DNA of 64,000 nt from JBJHBP01 sp050485645 (lineage in GTDB: Bacteria > Pseudomonadota > Gammaproteobacteria > Steroidobacterales > Rariloculaceae), in the NCBI GenBank assembly GCA_050485645.1, contig JBJHBT010000005.1, positions 1 to 64,000 on the forward strand. Direction: 5' to 3'. The position numbers and the translations under genes are program-made. The notes below the pieces were generated by a model that was given only the letters and a program-made list of their open reading frames with translations, searched no databases and was not told the origin of the DNA. Below, piece by piece: positions 17,301-25,836 of the stretch (position 1 is the stretch's first letter; each line of letters begins with the position of its first letter).

Positions 17301-18311
17301 GATGACGGATACATCTGGATCCTGAATCCGGCAACCGGTGCGGTGCTCCACGAGTTCGAGGTACCGACCGCGGGTGGCGAGCTGGGTGCGCCGCTGGTGG
17401 TAGATCTGGACGGCGACCGCGTGGCCGACCGCATCTATGTGGGTGACACGATGGGCAATCTCTGGCGCTTCGACATCAGCAACAGCAACATGAACCAGTG
17501 GGGGCCACCCAGCGGCCAGAACGGCAATCTTCAGCAAGGCCAGACCAAGTATCCGTTGTTCGTCGCCCGCGATGCGCTGGGCAACCGTCAGGCCATTACC
17601 GGTCCGCTGGCATCCGCCTTCACGGAATCCGGCGAACACGCGATTTTCTTTGGTACCGGCAGCTTTTATCAGGTCGACGACAACGTCGTGCCCAACGACC
17701 CGCTGGTGGATACTTTCTACGGCATCATCGACCGAGGTCAGCGTATCCAGAACCGCTCGACGCTGCTTGAGCAGGAGATCATCACCGAGCAGGTTGTCTT
17801 CGGCCAGCCGGTAAGGGCCGTCACGGCGAACCCCATCCAGTCGTCACACAGCGGCTGGTACCTGGATCTGGTCTGGAAGAACAGCTACGGCGGTCCAGGT
17901 CCAGTCGGTGAGCGTGTCGTCTCCCGGCCGCTGGTTCGCGGCGATCGGGTGATATTCCCCACACTGATTCCGAATCCTGATCCGTGCTCGTTCGGTGGGG
18001 ACAGCTGGATCATGGAACTCAATACCTTCTCGGGTGGCCGACTCGCCTACTCCGTGTTCGATCTCAACGATGATGGTGAGTTTGATTCCGATGACTGGAT
18101 TGAAATAGTCGAGGACGGCGAAACGATACGCATCCCGGTGTCGGGCATCAGGCCGGATATCGGCATAATCCAGACGCCGGCGATCATTACCGGCTTTGGA
18201 ACGGACGAGTCGGAGATCAAAGTCATCAGTGGCTCATCCGGTGAGCTGATACGGATCTCCGAGCGCGGTGGTATAGGGATTGGCCGCCAGTCCTGGCGAC
18301 AGTTGAGGTGA
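14376..18311 (+). CDS. pilY1: PilY1/PilC-type pilus tip protein
   Basis: 1311 residues. PilY1 sits at the pilus tip or cell surface, primes pilus assembly with the minor pilins, counters retraction and takes part in adhesion. There is a long N-terminal region (signal segment about residues 30-50 ending NAEV), then the conserved C-terminal beta-propeller from about residue 780 (NSDPQFIHRQDFGYTLL, MVVVGANDGMLHGFHAG). Calcium-loop motifs: DLDGDRVAD at about 1010, matching the PilY1 calcium site that controls twitching, and DLNDDGEFDSDD at about 1229. The N-terminus has no DxSxS MIDAS motif of a von Willebrand A domain; instead it carries VPSVEWPTINSM where the motif would sit. AGGAG 6 nt before the ATG. 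Confidence 0.93.
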   Translation: MNRKIGMTGLVRESARRRAYVKCSRFTRRTAGGLGALLYTLFVWQAANAEVSQMPLYLGGGNVPGNLVLVPSVEWPTINSMANLGPYDLNRTYLGYFDPNKCYGYHYATSEPERHFYPVGSAVARQCAGQWSGNYMNWAATQTIDPFRSVLTGGLRVRDTPTETWLEKARHDGQGGTGIYPNRRLPASDNNAALVLGATPFAATNWVRTRIQGLGNRMRFGVVSNDQINDGATARVDYNPATHATLVAGQVYEVSIRVRVCVAGMLESNCRQYSQGYKPEGLIQQNAHNLRVGVFGYLNDGNMLRDGGVLRARQKFVGPTRIVPGQGSVANPNQEWNPLTGVFFANPDSADASATSTALGITINNSGVLNYLNRFGQMTSANHKNFDPVSELYYTALRYLRNIGNVPEYSNIPGNTGVGAVVAADGFPVITNWDDPIQYACQKNVILGIGDVYTHRDKNLPGNTVYRNDEPAMPTAVANDTGVNVRTWTNRVGQLEGLGNIGDSNSWSGRNNSAYMAGLAYFANTTDIRPDMSGTQTVSTHWVDVLEAQSLEPPVRNQYYLATKYGGFRPPDDFDPLTYAGPNLPEEWWHSNGQTLTSFGPNASPTGVNFARPDNYYLAGEADQMIASLNEAFARIVAELRSSASSVAANSTRVDTDTAVFQAAFDSTRWSGELQAFRIFQDGTIADTASWNAAQRLDDRTENDILTTRRIFTVTPPTLSGGVYRSTSGVNFQWGSLAASQQQALRQQPGGGPLVSEVMGQDRLNYLRGSRQNEQPSGPFRQRDSRLGDIVNSDPQFIHRQDFGYTLLAQSSAFGNTTVGPAYRAFRESAAYQNRPPMVVVGANDGMLHGFHAGIDGNGGQELFAFVPHATFENLYELTLQDYVHRYFVDGTPRIADAWLGTTLGWRTLVVGVTGAGGRSVFALDITDPTAMTASNVLWEFSHQNMGKTLGHAVVAPLATGVFGTIVTSGYDTTQDDGYIWILNPATGAVLHEFEVPTAGGELGAPLVVDLDGDRVADRIYVGDTMGNLWRFDISNSNMNQWGPPSGQNGNLQQGQTKYPLFVARDALGNRQAITGPLASAFTESGEHAIFFGTGSFYQVDDNVVPNDPLVDTFYGIIDRGQRIQNRSTLLEQEIITEQVVFGQPVRAVTANPIQSSHSGWYLDLVWKNSYGGPGPVGERVVSRPLVRGDRVIFPTLIPNPDPCSFGGDSWIMELNTFSGGRLAYSVFDLNDDGEFDSDDWIEIVEDGETIRIPVSGIRPDIGIIQTPAIITGFGTDESEIKVISGSSGELIRISERGGIGIGRQSWRQLR

Positions 18312-18315
18312 TGCG

Positions 18316-18756
18316 ATGAAGCCTGGACAATGGCAAGCCTTCCGCCCGATACGTGGATTCACGCTGATCGAGCTGATGATCGTGGTCGTGATCGTCGGGA
18401 TCCTTGCGGCGATCGCGTATCCGTCATACCAGAACCAAGTGCAGCAGACGCGGCGGGCCGATGGCAAGGCCGCATTGCTGGCAACGGCGCAGCGTCTGGA
18501 GCGCTGCTACACGCGATTCGCGAGCTACGCTGAAGCCGCAGGCTGTGATGTGGCGGCGGATGCCACCGCGGGCATCCCGTCGCCTGAGGCGTTCTACGTG
18601 GTGGCCGGCACCCCGACAGCCACCGCCTTCACGCTGACAGCGACTCCGCAGGGACCCCAGGTCAACGACACTCGCTGCGGCGTACTCACATTGACGCACA
18701 CAGGCCGACAGGGATCACTGGGCGCCACTGGCGTCGATGCCAACAACTGCTGGTAG
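18316..18756 (+). CDS. pilE: PilE-type minor type IV pilin
   Basis: 146 residues. Short leader then RG/FTLIELMIVVVIVGILAAIAYPSY, a canonical type IV pilin signal with Phe+1 and Glu+5. The ComE/PilE-like domain follows (RADGKAALLATAQRLERCYTRF), with a C-terminal disulfide-type pair (Cys in NDTRCGVLTL and in the final NNCW). Last gene of the minor-pilin operon, 4 nt after pilY1. Convergent with the exported protein gene at 18803. Confidence 0.9.
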   Translation: MKPGQWQAFRPIRGFTLIELMIVVVIVGILAAIAYPSYQNQVQQTRRADGKAALLATAQRLERCYTRFASYAEAAGCDVAADATAGIPSPEAFYVVAGTPTATAFTLTATPQGPQVNDTRCGVLTLTHTGRQGSLGATGVDANNCW

Positions 18757-18802
18757 TCGTGCACGAATCTCCGTACGATCTCCGCCCGCCGTTCGGGTAT
18801 CC

Positions 18803-19270
18803 TCACCGCACCGGCCTTGACCGCCGCCTCAGCCTCTCGTCGATGATCGAATCGTTGCGACGAATGGCCGCTTCCGAATCGGCAACACGTTCACAGCGCA
18901 GCCGCGCCCAATCGACATCGCGGCGTTGATGCAGAAAATTGATCGCATCGACAGCTCCGCGGATGAAGCTGGCATTGCGATCCACGTCCCGCTCCAGCTG
19001 TGAACGTTCGGTATCCGTAAGGCGGTGCGAGACAACCAGTCGCACCGTCATCACGCAGTCGAACACACCATCTTCGCCCGACATCGTCAGGTGTGGCGCC
19101 AGTGCCTGACGGGCGCCTTCCATGCTGCCCCAGACCCAGATGAAGTCTTCGTCCGGTATGGTGACCAGGCCGGGGAAGGCAGCCGGTTCCTGCGCGCGCA
19201 CGCGGTCTGCGCATGCCAGCAGCAGAGCTGGCAGCAGCGCGGCGATCCAGTACAGATGAAGACGATTCAT
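18803..19270 (-). CDS. Hypothetical exported protein
   Basis: 155 residues; family not recognised. Residues 1-26 look like a signal peptide (LYWIAALLPALLLACADRVRAQ), and the LLLAC sequence could be a lipobox with Cys20, so a lipoprotein is possible. The mature part has a DEDFIWVWGSMEGARQAL segment, a VFDCVMTVRLVVSHRL strand region and a basic, Arg-rich C-terminus. Two further Cys residues could form a disulfide. It lies in its own slot between pilE (convergent) and the gene at 19302 (same strand, 31 nt away). Confidence 0.6.
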   Translation of the reverse strand: MNRLHLYWIAALLPALLLACADRVRAQEPAAFPGLVTIPDEDFIWVWGSMEGARQALAPHLTMSGEDGVFDCVMTVRLVVSHRLTDTERSQLERDVDRNASFIRGAVDAINFLHQRRDVDWARLRCERVADSEAAIRRNDSIIDERLRRRSRPVR

Positions 19271-19301
19271 GAGCGCACTTTCGGGCCTCGACGCAACGGG
19301 G

Positions 19302-19907
19302 TCAAGCCAGCAGCGCCAGCACTTCAGGTCGCGCGGCGCGGCGCATCGGCCGTTGATCCACCGGGCTCAACGGTGCCTGCCGCAGGCCATGCTCTGGAAA
19401 TACCAGAGCCAGCACGCGTTCTCCGTCCGATACGAACCGGTAGCCGGGGATCAGTGCGGGACTCTGCCCGGCGCCGAAACGCAGCCGACGCTGATAGTCC
19501 TGAACACTGTGTCCGCGCAGGCGCAGTTCCGCTTCCACCGTTTCCGGCAGATCGGCGAACAGGTGCAGCTCCACCGGTGAATTCACAGTGGCCGTACCAT
19601 GCAGCACCGAACCCACGAGCCGTGGACGGAACGGCGCCAGCGAATCCATGACGGTGACCGCCAGCTGTCGCAGCCGGTTCAGTCTGTCGTCGTGAATCGC
19701 CGCCTCGAAGATGCGCTGGCGCTCGGCCACACAGGCCTGAATATGCGCGTTGCCCGGCAAGGCCCCCGCCTCGGTCACGCCAAGCTTCTCGGCAGCCTTG
19801 CGCTTCGCGCGGCCGTAGTCGTCGATGCCATGTTCGATAATCAGTCGTGCCGCTTCCTGCGCCAGGCGCTCGCGTAGCCCGGCAAGCCCGGTGGCGGACG
19901 GTTTCAT
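19302..19907 (-). CDS. Conserved protein resembling a degenerate nucleotidyltransferase-fold family
   Basis: 201 residues from the ATG at 19907 (an in-frame ATG at 19931 is an alternative; neither has a clear Shine-Dalgarno). The N-terminal helix AARLIIEHGIDDYGRAKRKAAEKLG and the central block APFRPRLVGSVLHGTATVNSPVEL recall proteins with a minimal nucleotidyltransferase domain (helical start, then GS...G...DxD). Here the expected GSDID-like metal site reads NSPVEL, so the two catalytic Asp are gone and activity is doubtful. Same strand as mrcA, starting 92 nt after its stop. The family assignment is from memory of similar sequences and is tentative. Confidence 0.6.
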   Translation of the reverse strand: MKPSATGLAGLRERLAQEAARLIIEHGIDDYGRAKRKAAEKLGVTEAGALPGNAHIQACVAERQRIFEAAIHDDRLNRLRQLAVTVMDSLAPFRPRLVGSVLHGTATVNSPVELHLFADLPETVEAELRLRGHSVQDYQRRLRFGAGQSPALIPGYRFVSDGERVLALVFPEHGLRQAPLSPVDQRPMRRAARPEVLALLA

Positions 19908-19999
19908 TGATCGGCGGCGGCGGCGGGGCATGCGCTGCGTGACTGACGTACTGCTGTGGATGTGGTGCTGGCGGTCGGCGTACCGAAGGCGGATGCGGA

Positions 20000-22534
20000 T
20001 CAGAAAATCGAACCTCCCGGCGCTCCCGAGCCTCCCGGCGGCTGGTTGCCTTCCGATGAGCCGGGCCGCGAAAACTGCGGCGCGGCTTCGCGCGCGGGAA
20101 TGCGGCCGGCCTGGAATTTTTCGATCATGGTGTTGGTGGCGCCGTCGCCGGCGATCAGGCCGGTGGTCTGATTGATCCGCATTTCGACGATGCCCGGGGG
20201 CACGCGCGGCGGATTCTCCGGCACGCCGGCCAGTGCCTGGTCCATGAACAGGTTCCAGATGGGCAGTGCGGTACGGCCGCCCTGTTCGCGTGCGCCGCCG
20301 GCCGTGCCCAGACTGCGCGAGAAGTCGTCGAAGCCGACCCAGGCGGTGGCGACCAGATCGCGGTTGTAGCCGCCGAACCATGCATCGGTGAAGTCGTTGG
20401 ATGTGCCGGTCTTGCCGGCCAGATCCTGACGTCCCAGTGCGCGTGCACGAATGCCCGTGCCGCGGCGGATCACGTCCTGGAGGATGTCGGTGATCAGGTA
20501 GGCGTTCTGCGCGGAGATGGCGCGTTCGGCGAGCGGACCGAGTACGAGTGGTTCGGGCGATTCGGACGGTTCGAACGGGTCGACCAGACCCGTGTCGAGA
20601 ACCTGCACCGTGGAATACAGCGGCAGGTCCTCGCATTCAGGGCAGACGAATCGCGGCGTGGCCTCGTACACCACCTCCCCGTCCCGTGTTTCAACGCGCT
20701 CGATGAAGTAGGGCTCTACGCGGTAGCCGCCGTTGGCCAGCGTCGCGTAGGCGGCGGTGAGGTCCAGTGGCGAGGTGCCACCGGCGCCCAGCGAGATCGT
20801 CAGGTTGCGGGGCAGCGCGGTGTCGTCCAGTCCGAACTGCCGCATGTGGCTGATGAGGTTGGCGACGCCGCTGTCGCGTGCGATGCGCACCGTGGCCAGA
20901 TTCAGCGAATCCACCAGCACTTCACGGAATCGGGTCGGTCCGTAGGAGCGTCCCGAGTAGTTACGCGGACGCCACACCGTTTCGAGTTCGGGGTTGCGCT
21001 CCGTCAGCGGCGCATCGTTGACGATGGTGGACGGCGTGAACCCCAGTTCCAGTGCGGCCGAGAAGATGAAGGGCTTGAATGCCGAGCCGGGCTGTCGCCG
21101 TGACTGAACGGCGCGATTGAAATTGCTGATGAAATAATCGAACCCGCCGACCAGCGCGGAGATGGCACCGTCCTGTGGGTCGAGCGCGACCAGCGCACCC
21201 TGCACGTCGGGGATCTGCGCCAGGCGCAGCGTGCCATCGTCCGTGGCGCGGAACCGGACCACGTCGCCCGTGGACAGGACGTCCCGCACAGCCTGCGGCC
21301 GCGCCGTGACGCTGTTGTCGTCGATGAACCTGGCGGCCCAGGCCACCGACTCCAGCCCCACCTGCCGCGCTCCCTGGCCTGCCAGATACACCAGCGCCCC
21401 GTCATCGTCCTCGTCAATCCGCAGCACCAGCGCCGTGTTCATGCCGGCGCGGCTCTGGAAATCGGCCAGCAGCAGTTCAAGTTCGCTGCGCAACTCGCCA
21501 CTTGCGGCAAGTTCGTCAAGGCCGGTTGCGGCGGCCCACTCCGGCAGCGGCAACTCAGCCAGCGGTCCGCGGTAGCCATGGCGTTCGTCGTAATTCAGAA
21601 GCCCCTGGCGGATGGCCTCGTTGGCGGCAGTCTGCTGGCGGCTGTCGAGGGTCGTCGTCACCCGGTAGCCCGCCGTGAGCGCATCGGGGCCGAACATGCC
21701 CACCATCCAGGCACGCACCATTTCGGCCATGTGGTGCGCGTCCAGCTCGGTGCGACGCTCATGAAGCCGGGAAACGATGGGTTCGGCGAGCGCGGCACGA
21801 TGTTCCTCCGCGCTGATCATGTTCAGCTCATGCATGCGTCGCAGCACGTAGCTGCGCCGTGTGGCCGCACGTTCGGGGCTGCGAAACGGGTTCTGGATGG
21901 ACGGTCCCTGCGCGATACCGGCGATGATGGCGGCCTCGCCAACCGTCAGCTCATCCAGGGTCTTGCCGAAGTACCGCTGCGCGGCGGTAACCACGCCATA
22001 CGACCGCTGGCCGAAAAACGTGGTGTTCAGATACAGCTCGAGGATTTCTTCCTTCGTGAACGCATGCTCGATCTGCAGCGCCAGAATCCATTCCTTGAAC
22101 TTGCGGATATACAGGCGCTCCGGGGTCAGGAAGTACTGCCTGGCCACCTGCTGGGTAATCGTGCTGCCGCCGATGCTGCGGTCGCCCAGCGTGCGCATCA
22201 CGTTCAGCGCAGCCCGCGTGATGCCGCGATAGTCGACGCCGGGATGGTCGAAGAAGTACTCGTCCTCGGCCGCGAGCACGGCATTGATCATCAGCTGGGG
22301 GATGTCGTCGAGCCGCGCCGGCGTGCGGATCACCTCGCCGAACTGCCACATCAGCCGTCCGTCGCGCGAATAGACGCTGAGCGGCACTTCCATGCGCACG
22401 TCGCGCAACTGGTCCGCATCGGGCAGGCCGGGGGATACATAGTAGTAGGCACCGACGAACATCGCGGCCACGGCGATCAGCAGCGCGGCGAGCCAGGCGG
22501 CAATGGCAACGGGGATGCGGATGAGGTGTTTCAT
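20000..22534 (-). CDS. mrcA: Class A penicillin-binding protein 1A
   Basis: 844 residues. Bifunctional peptidoglycan glycosyltransferase/transpeptidase anchored in the inner membrane. One N-terminal transmembrane helix (residues 8-32); GT51 domain with the catalytic Glu in AAEDEYFFDHPGVD, GGSTITQQVARQ and LYLNTTFFGQRSYGV; a PBP1A-type OB-like insertion; transpeptidase motifs SAFK (in QPGSAFKPF), SLN and KTGTSND. The C-terminus is Pro/Gly rich. Divergent from pilM, the same arrangement as in Pseudomonas and Xanthomonas. Confidence 0.95.
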   Translation of the reverse strand: MKHLIRIPVAIAAWLAALLIAVAAMFVGAYYYVSPGLPDADQLRDVRMEVPLSVYSRDGRLMWQFGEVIRTPARLDDIPQLMINAVLAAEDEYFFDHPGVDYRGITRAALNVMRTLGDRSIGGSTITQQVARQYFLTPERLYIRKFKEWILALQIEHAFTKEEILELYLNTTFFGQRSYGVVTAAQRYFGKTLDELTVGEAAIIAGIAQGPSIQNPFRSPERAATRRSYVLRRMHELNMISAEEHRAALAEPIVSRLHERRTELDAHHMAEMVRAWMVGMFGPDALTAGYRVTTTLDSRQQTAANEAIRQGLLNYDERHGYRGPLAELPLPEWAAATGLDELAASGELRSELELLLADFQSRAGMNTALVLRIDEDDDGALVYLAGQGARQVGLESVAWAARFIDDNSVTARPQAVRDVLSTGDVVRFRATDDGTLRLAQIPDVQGALVALDPQDGAISALVGGFDYFISNFNRAVQSRRQPGSAFKPFIFSAALELGFTPSTIVNDAPLTERNPELETVWRPRNYSGRSYGPTRFREVLVDSLNLATVRIARDSGVANLISHMRQFGLDDTALPRNLTISLGAGGTSPLDLTAAYATLANGGYRVEPYFIERVETRDGEVVYEATPRFVCPECEDLPLYSTVQVLDTGLVDPFEPSESPEPLVLGPLAERAISAQNAYLITDILQDVIRRGTGIRARALGRQDLAGKTGTSNDFTDAWFGGYNRDLVATAWVGFDDFSRSLGTAGGAREQGGRTALPIWNLFMDQALAGVPENPPRVPPGIVEMRINQTTGLIAGDGATNTMIEKFQAGRIPAREAAPQFSRPGSSEGNQPPGGSGAPGGSIF

Positions 22535-22913
22535 GGCTGAACCTGCGTCTTACGCTCCTGTCGGGTAAGGACGTATCTGGCGGGCCGGCGGCGGCATGCC
22601 TGCTCCGTGGTGGCAGACCCCGCCCTGTGGAGCGGGAGCTGCGGCGGGACCGGCCCAGCATAGCCGGACCGGGGCGGTAGTTGAACGCCGGCATTGTGAC
22701 ACCGGGCACACTTCCCGTCCCGTCGCCCGATCATACTTCCCGACGATGGGTGAAACACCCGCTGCTGCTGCCGCGGCCGGAGCCGCGAACCGGGAAGCGG
22801 ATTGGTGAAACCGATCACAACGGTATCTATAGCGACTGGGATATAGTTAAATTCGACCCTGAAGCGCGTGCTCATGATTCTAACCCAACTGTTTGCGTTG
22901 GAAAGGAAAACCG
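22535..22913. other. Intergenic region between divergent mrcA and pilM
   Basis: 379 nt without a supported gene. The half near pilM becomes AT-rich (22800-22880) and holds sigma-70-like candidates such as TTGGTG near 22801 and a TATAGT near 22843, but no pair with good spacing and good match was found. GGAAAGGA near 22900 is the pilM ribosome-binding site. No terminator or RNA gene seen. Confidence 0.5.
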
Positions 22914-23975
22914 GTGTTCTCACGCGGTAACAACAAGTCCCTGCTGGGGCTTGACATAACGACATCATCCGTCAAGCTGATCGAATTGGTCGGGTCCGGG
23001 CGCGGCTATCGCGTTGAGTCCTATGCGGCAGAGCCCACGCCACCGAACTCGATCAATGAAAAGGCCATCGTCGATGCCGACTCCGTCGGCGAGGCGGTAC
23101 GCCGGGCGGTCAAGCGTTCCGGCGCCAGGTCCCGGGAATGCGCGATTGCGATCAGCGGGGACGCGGCAATCACCAAGGTGATTCAGATGCCGAAGAGCCT
23201 CAGTGGCGCGGATCTGGAAGGGCAGGTCGAGCTGCAGGCGGATCAGTACATCCCGTTTCCGATGGAAGAAGTCAGTTTCGATTTCGAGGTCGTTGGCGAC
23301 AGCGAGCGCGACCCGGACATGATGGACGTACTCCTGGTGGCCACCCGCACCGAGAACGTAGAGCAGCGTCAGCTGGCGGTCGAGGCGGCCGGCCTGAAGG
23401 CCCGGGTCGTCGATGTCGAGGCTTTCGCGGTCGAAAACGCGTGCCGGCTGCTGACGCATCAGATGCCCGACGGCGGTGCCGACCGGTTCGTCGCCGTCGT
23501 CGATTTTGGTGCCAGCACCACCACGTTCAGCGTGCTCAAAGACCTCAAGGTCATCTACACCCGTGATTTCGCCTTCGGCGGCCAGCAGCTCACCGAGGAA
23601 ATCATGCGTACCTACGGCCTCAGCCTCGAAGACGCGGGCCGTGCGAAAAAGGAAGGCGGCCTGCCGAGCAACTACCAGCCCGAAGTGCTCGACGCGTTCA
23701 TCGACGACATGGCACAGCAGGTGAGCCGCTCACTGCAGTTTTTCCTGGCGTCCGGCAGCGGGCGCGAACAACCTGACCAGATCGTCGTCTGCGGTGGCTG
23801 CGCCAATATTCCCGGTGTGGCCGACGTCATCAGCAGCCAGGTCGGCATTCCGACGGAAGTCGGTGACCCGCTGGGTCAGATGAAGCTGTCGTCGAGGTCC
23901 AAGGCCCAGGGCGTTCAGAAGGATGCGACCGCGCTGTTGACGGCATGCGGACTTGCTTTGAGGAGCTTTGACTGA
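22914..23975 (+). CDS. pilM: Type IV pilus assembly protein PilM
   Basis: 353 residues. Cytoplasmic actin-like ATPase of the pilus alignment subcomplex; it binds the N-terminal tail of PilN. Actin-fold motifs: LLGLDITTSSVKLIEL (phosphate 1), VVDFGASTTTFSVL (phosphate 2) and VVCGGCANIPGV (adenosine). The GTG at 22914 has AAAGGA about 8 nt upstream; the frame continues 7 codons upstream without similarity. First gene of pilMNOPQ. Confidence 0.95.
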   Translation: MFSRGNNKSLLGLDITTSSVKLIELVGSGRGYRVESYAAEPTPPNSINEKAIVDADSVGEAVRRAVKRSGARSRECAIAISGDAAITKVIQMPKSLSGADLEGQVELQADQYIPFPMEEVSFDFEVVGDSERDPDMMDVLLVATRTENVEQRQLAVEAAGLKARVVDVEAFAVENACRLLTHQMPDGGADRFVAVVDFGASTTTFSVLKDLKVIYTRDFAFGGQQLTEEIMRTYGLSLEDAGRAKKEGGLPSNYQPEVLDAFIDDMAQQVSRSLQFFLASGSGREQPDQIVVCGGCANIPGVADVISSQVGIPTEVGDPLGQMKLSSRSKAQGVQKDATALLTACGLALRSFD

Positions 23976-24547
23976 TGCCAAGAATCAACCTCCTGCCATG
24001 GCGCGAAGAGCTGCGGCAGAAACGCAAGAAGGAATTCATCACCTGGATGTTCATGGCACTGCTGCTGGCGGGCCTGACCGTGTATGCATCCAAGCTGACG
24101 GTGAACGGCTGGATTAGCGACCAGCAGAACCGCAACCAGATCCTGCGTACGGAAATCGCGCAGCTGGATGCGCAGATCGCCGAGATCCGCGGCCTGGAAA
24201 ACCAGAAAGAAAGGCTGCTGGCGCGTATGGCCATCATCGAGCAGCTGCAGCGGTCGCGGCCGGAGGCCGTGTATCTGCTGGATCAGCTGGTGGAGACCCT
24301 GCCCGAAGGCGTCCACCTCAACGAGGTGCGTCAGAGCAACACCCGCATCGAGATGCGCGGCTCGGCGCAGTCCAGCACGCGCGTTTCGGCGCTGATGCGC
24401 AACATCGATGCCTCGCCCTGGCTGCGCAGCCCCGGTCTGGAAGTGGTCGAGACCGTGACTTCCGGAGGCAGCCGCACGGCCAACTTCACGCTGTTCGCCC
24501 AGCAGATTCCAATGACTGATCAGAATGGCGGAGATTCGTCGCGATGA
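23975..24547 (+). CDS. pilN: Type IV pilus assembly protein PilN
   Basis: 190 residues. The short cytoplasmic N-terminus PRINLLPWREELR is the conserved PilM-binding motif. One transmembrane helix (about residues 22-42), a coiled coil (about 45-85) and a ferredoxin-like periplasmic domain follow. Inner-membrane partner of PilO. Overlaps pilM by 1 nt (TGATG) and pilO by 4 nt. Confidence 0.95.
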   Translation: MPRINLLPWREELRQKRKKEFITWMFMALLLAGLTVYASKLTVNGWISDQQNRNQILRTEIAQLDAQIAEIRGLENQKERLLARMAIIEQLQRSRPEAVYLLDQLVETLPEGVHLNEVRQSNTRIEMRGSAQSSTRVSALMRNIDASPWLRSPGLEVVETVTSGGSRTANFTLFAQQIPMTDQNGGDSSR

Positions 24548-25149
24548 ACATCATTCAGGAGCTTCAGTCTCTGGATATGAACGAGCCGGGTCGCTGGCCG
24601 TTGCCGATCCGCATTGCCGCCGCCGTCATCACCTTTGCCGCCGTGGTTGGTTTCGGTGTCTGGATGTTCGTTATCAAGACCGACATGCCGATGCTGGAGC
24701 GGGCCCAGAACGACGAGCAGACGCTGCGTGCCACATTCGAGCAGCGTCAGCGCAGGGCGGCCAATTTCGATGCCTATCGTGAGCAGCTGGCCGAGATGGA
24801 ACAGTCGTTCGGCACCATGCTGCGCCAGCTTCCGGGCCGCACCGAGGTGCCCAGTCTGCTCGTGGACATTTCCCAGACGGGGCTTGCCGCAGGGCTCGAA
24901 GAAAATCTCTTCCAGCCCCAGGGCGAGGTCCAGCGCGACTTCTACGCCGAGTTGCCGATCCGTATCCGCCTCACCGGCAGCTTTCATGAATTCGGCAGTT
25001 TCGTCAGTGGTATAGCGGCGCTGCCCCGTATCGTCACATTGCACGACATCCAGATCCGCCGCGTCGACCCCAACGTCTACGACCGATTGACGCTGGATGT
25101 GACCGCCAAGACTTACCGTTACCTCGATGAGGACGGTCCGGAGGGATGA
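24544..25149 (+). CDS. pilO: Type IV pilus assembly protein PilO
   Basis: 201 residues. Short cytoplasmic start, transmembrane helix at about residues 23-45, coiled coil, then a periplasmic domain with PGRTEVPSLLVDISQTGLAAGLEE and FHEFGSFVSGIAALPRIVTLHD, both typical of PilO. Forms heterodimers with PilN that connect to PilP and the PilQ secretin. 4-nt overlaps with pilN and pilP. Confidence 0.95.
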   Translation: MNIIQELQSLDMNEPGRWPLPIRIAAAVITFAAVVGFGVWMFVIKTDMPMLERAQNDEQTLRATFEQRQRRAANFDAYREQLAEMEQSFGTMLRQLPGRTEVPSLLVDISQTGLAAGLEENLFQPQGEVQRDFYAELPIRIRLTGSFHEFGSFVSGIAALPRIVTLHDIQIRRVDPNVYDRLTLDVTAKTYRYLDEDGPEG

Positions 25150-25697
25150 TGGCCAGGCGAATGCTTTCAGGGATCGGATATCCCGTTGTCAGGGTGCTGC
25201 TGCTGCTCGGCGTCAGCGTGATGCTTGCGGCCTGCGGCGGCGGCAACAGCGACCTGCGGGCCTATATCGATGAGGTCAAGGCCAGACCGGGCGGACGTAT
25301 CGATCCGCTGCCGCAGGTGCAGCCCGCGCCGTCGTTTGCCTACGAGCCGGGGCAGCGACGTTCGCCGTTCGCACCGGATCGTCAGCAGGCCCGTGTCAGC
25401 GCCGACCCGAATGCCACCGTTGGTCCGGACAGGAACCGGCCGCGCGAGTTTCTGGAAGGGTTTTCCCTCGATACGCTGCGTATGGTGGGCACACTGGTGC
25501 AGCGGGATTCGCGCTTTGGCCTGGTCAGAACCTCCGACGGTCTGATCCACCGAGTCAGCGTGGGCAACCACGTCGGACAGAACTACGGGCGTATAGTGTC
25601 GATTTCCGATTCGCAGATTCAGATCGTGGAGATCATCCCCGATGGACTCGGCGGATTCATCGAGCGCCCGGCGGCAATTGCCCTGAGCACGAATTGA
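25146..25697 (+). CDS. pilP: Type IV pilus lipoprotein PilP
   Basis: 183 residues. Lipoprotein signal with lipobox LAAC (Cys29). The mature protein starts with an unstructured stretch, then RRSPF and the beta-sandwich domain (LDTLRMVGTLVQRDSRFGLVRT, VGNHVGQNYGRI) that contacts the N0 domain of PilQ. Links the PilNO inner-membrane complex to the secretin. Either of two adjacent ATGs (25146, 25149) could start it; the first overlaps pilO. Confidence 0.94.
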   Translation: MMARRMLSGIGYPVVRVLLLLGVSVMLAACGGGNSDLRAYIDEVKARPGGRIDPLPQVQPAPSFAYEPGQRRSPFAPDRQQARVSADPNATVGPDRNRPREFLEGFSLDTLRMVGTLVQRDSRFGLVRTSDGLIHRVSVGNHVGQNYGRIVSISDSQIQIVEIIPDGLGGFIERPAAIALSTN

Positions 25698-25836
25698 GCA
25701 GTCCGTGATCAGCGCCATTCAGTCACGGAATAGCATCCAGGTTGCGGCATGTATTGTTGAGCAGCAGCCTGAACAGCAATCGATCAGCACTTGCGCAGCA
25801 ACACAGCGCCGGCGAGCAAGGAAGGGAGTGAATCAG

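Noticed and set aside
19302..20636. 444-codon minus-strand frame joining the gene at 19302 with part of mrcA
   Set aside because: The upstream two thirds is mrcA in a wrong frame; only the C-terminal 201 residues are a separate gene.
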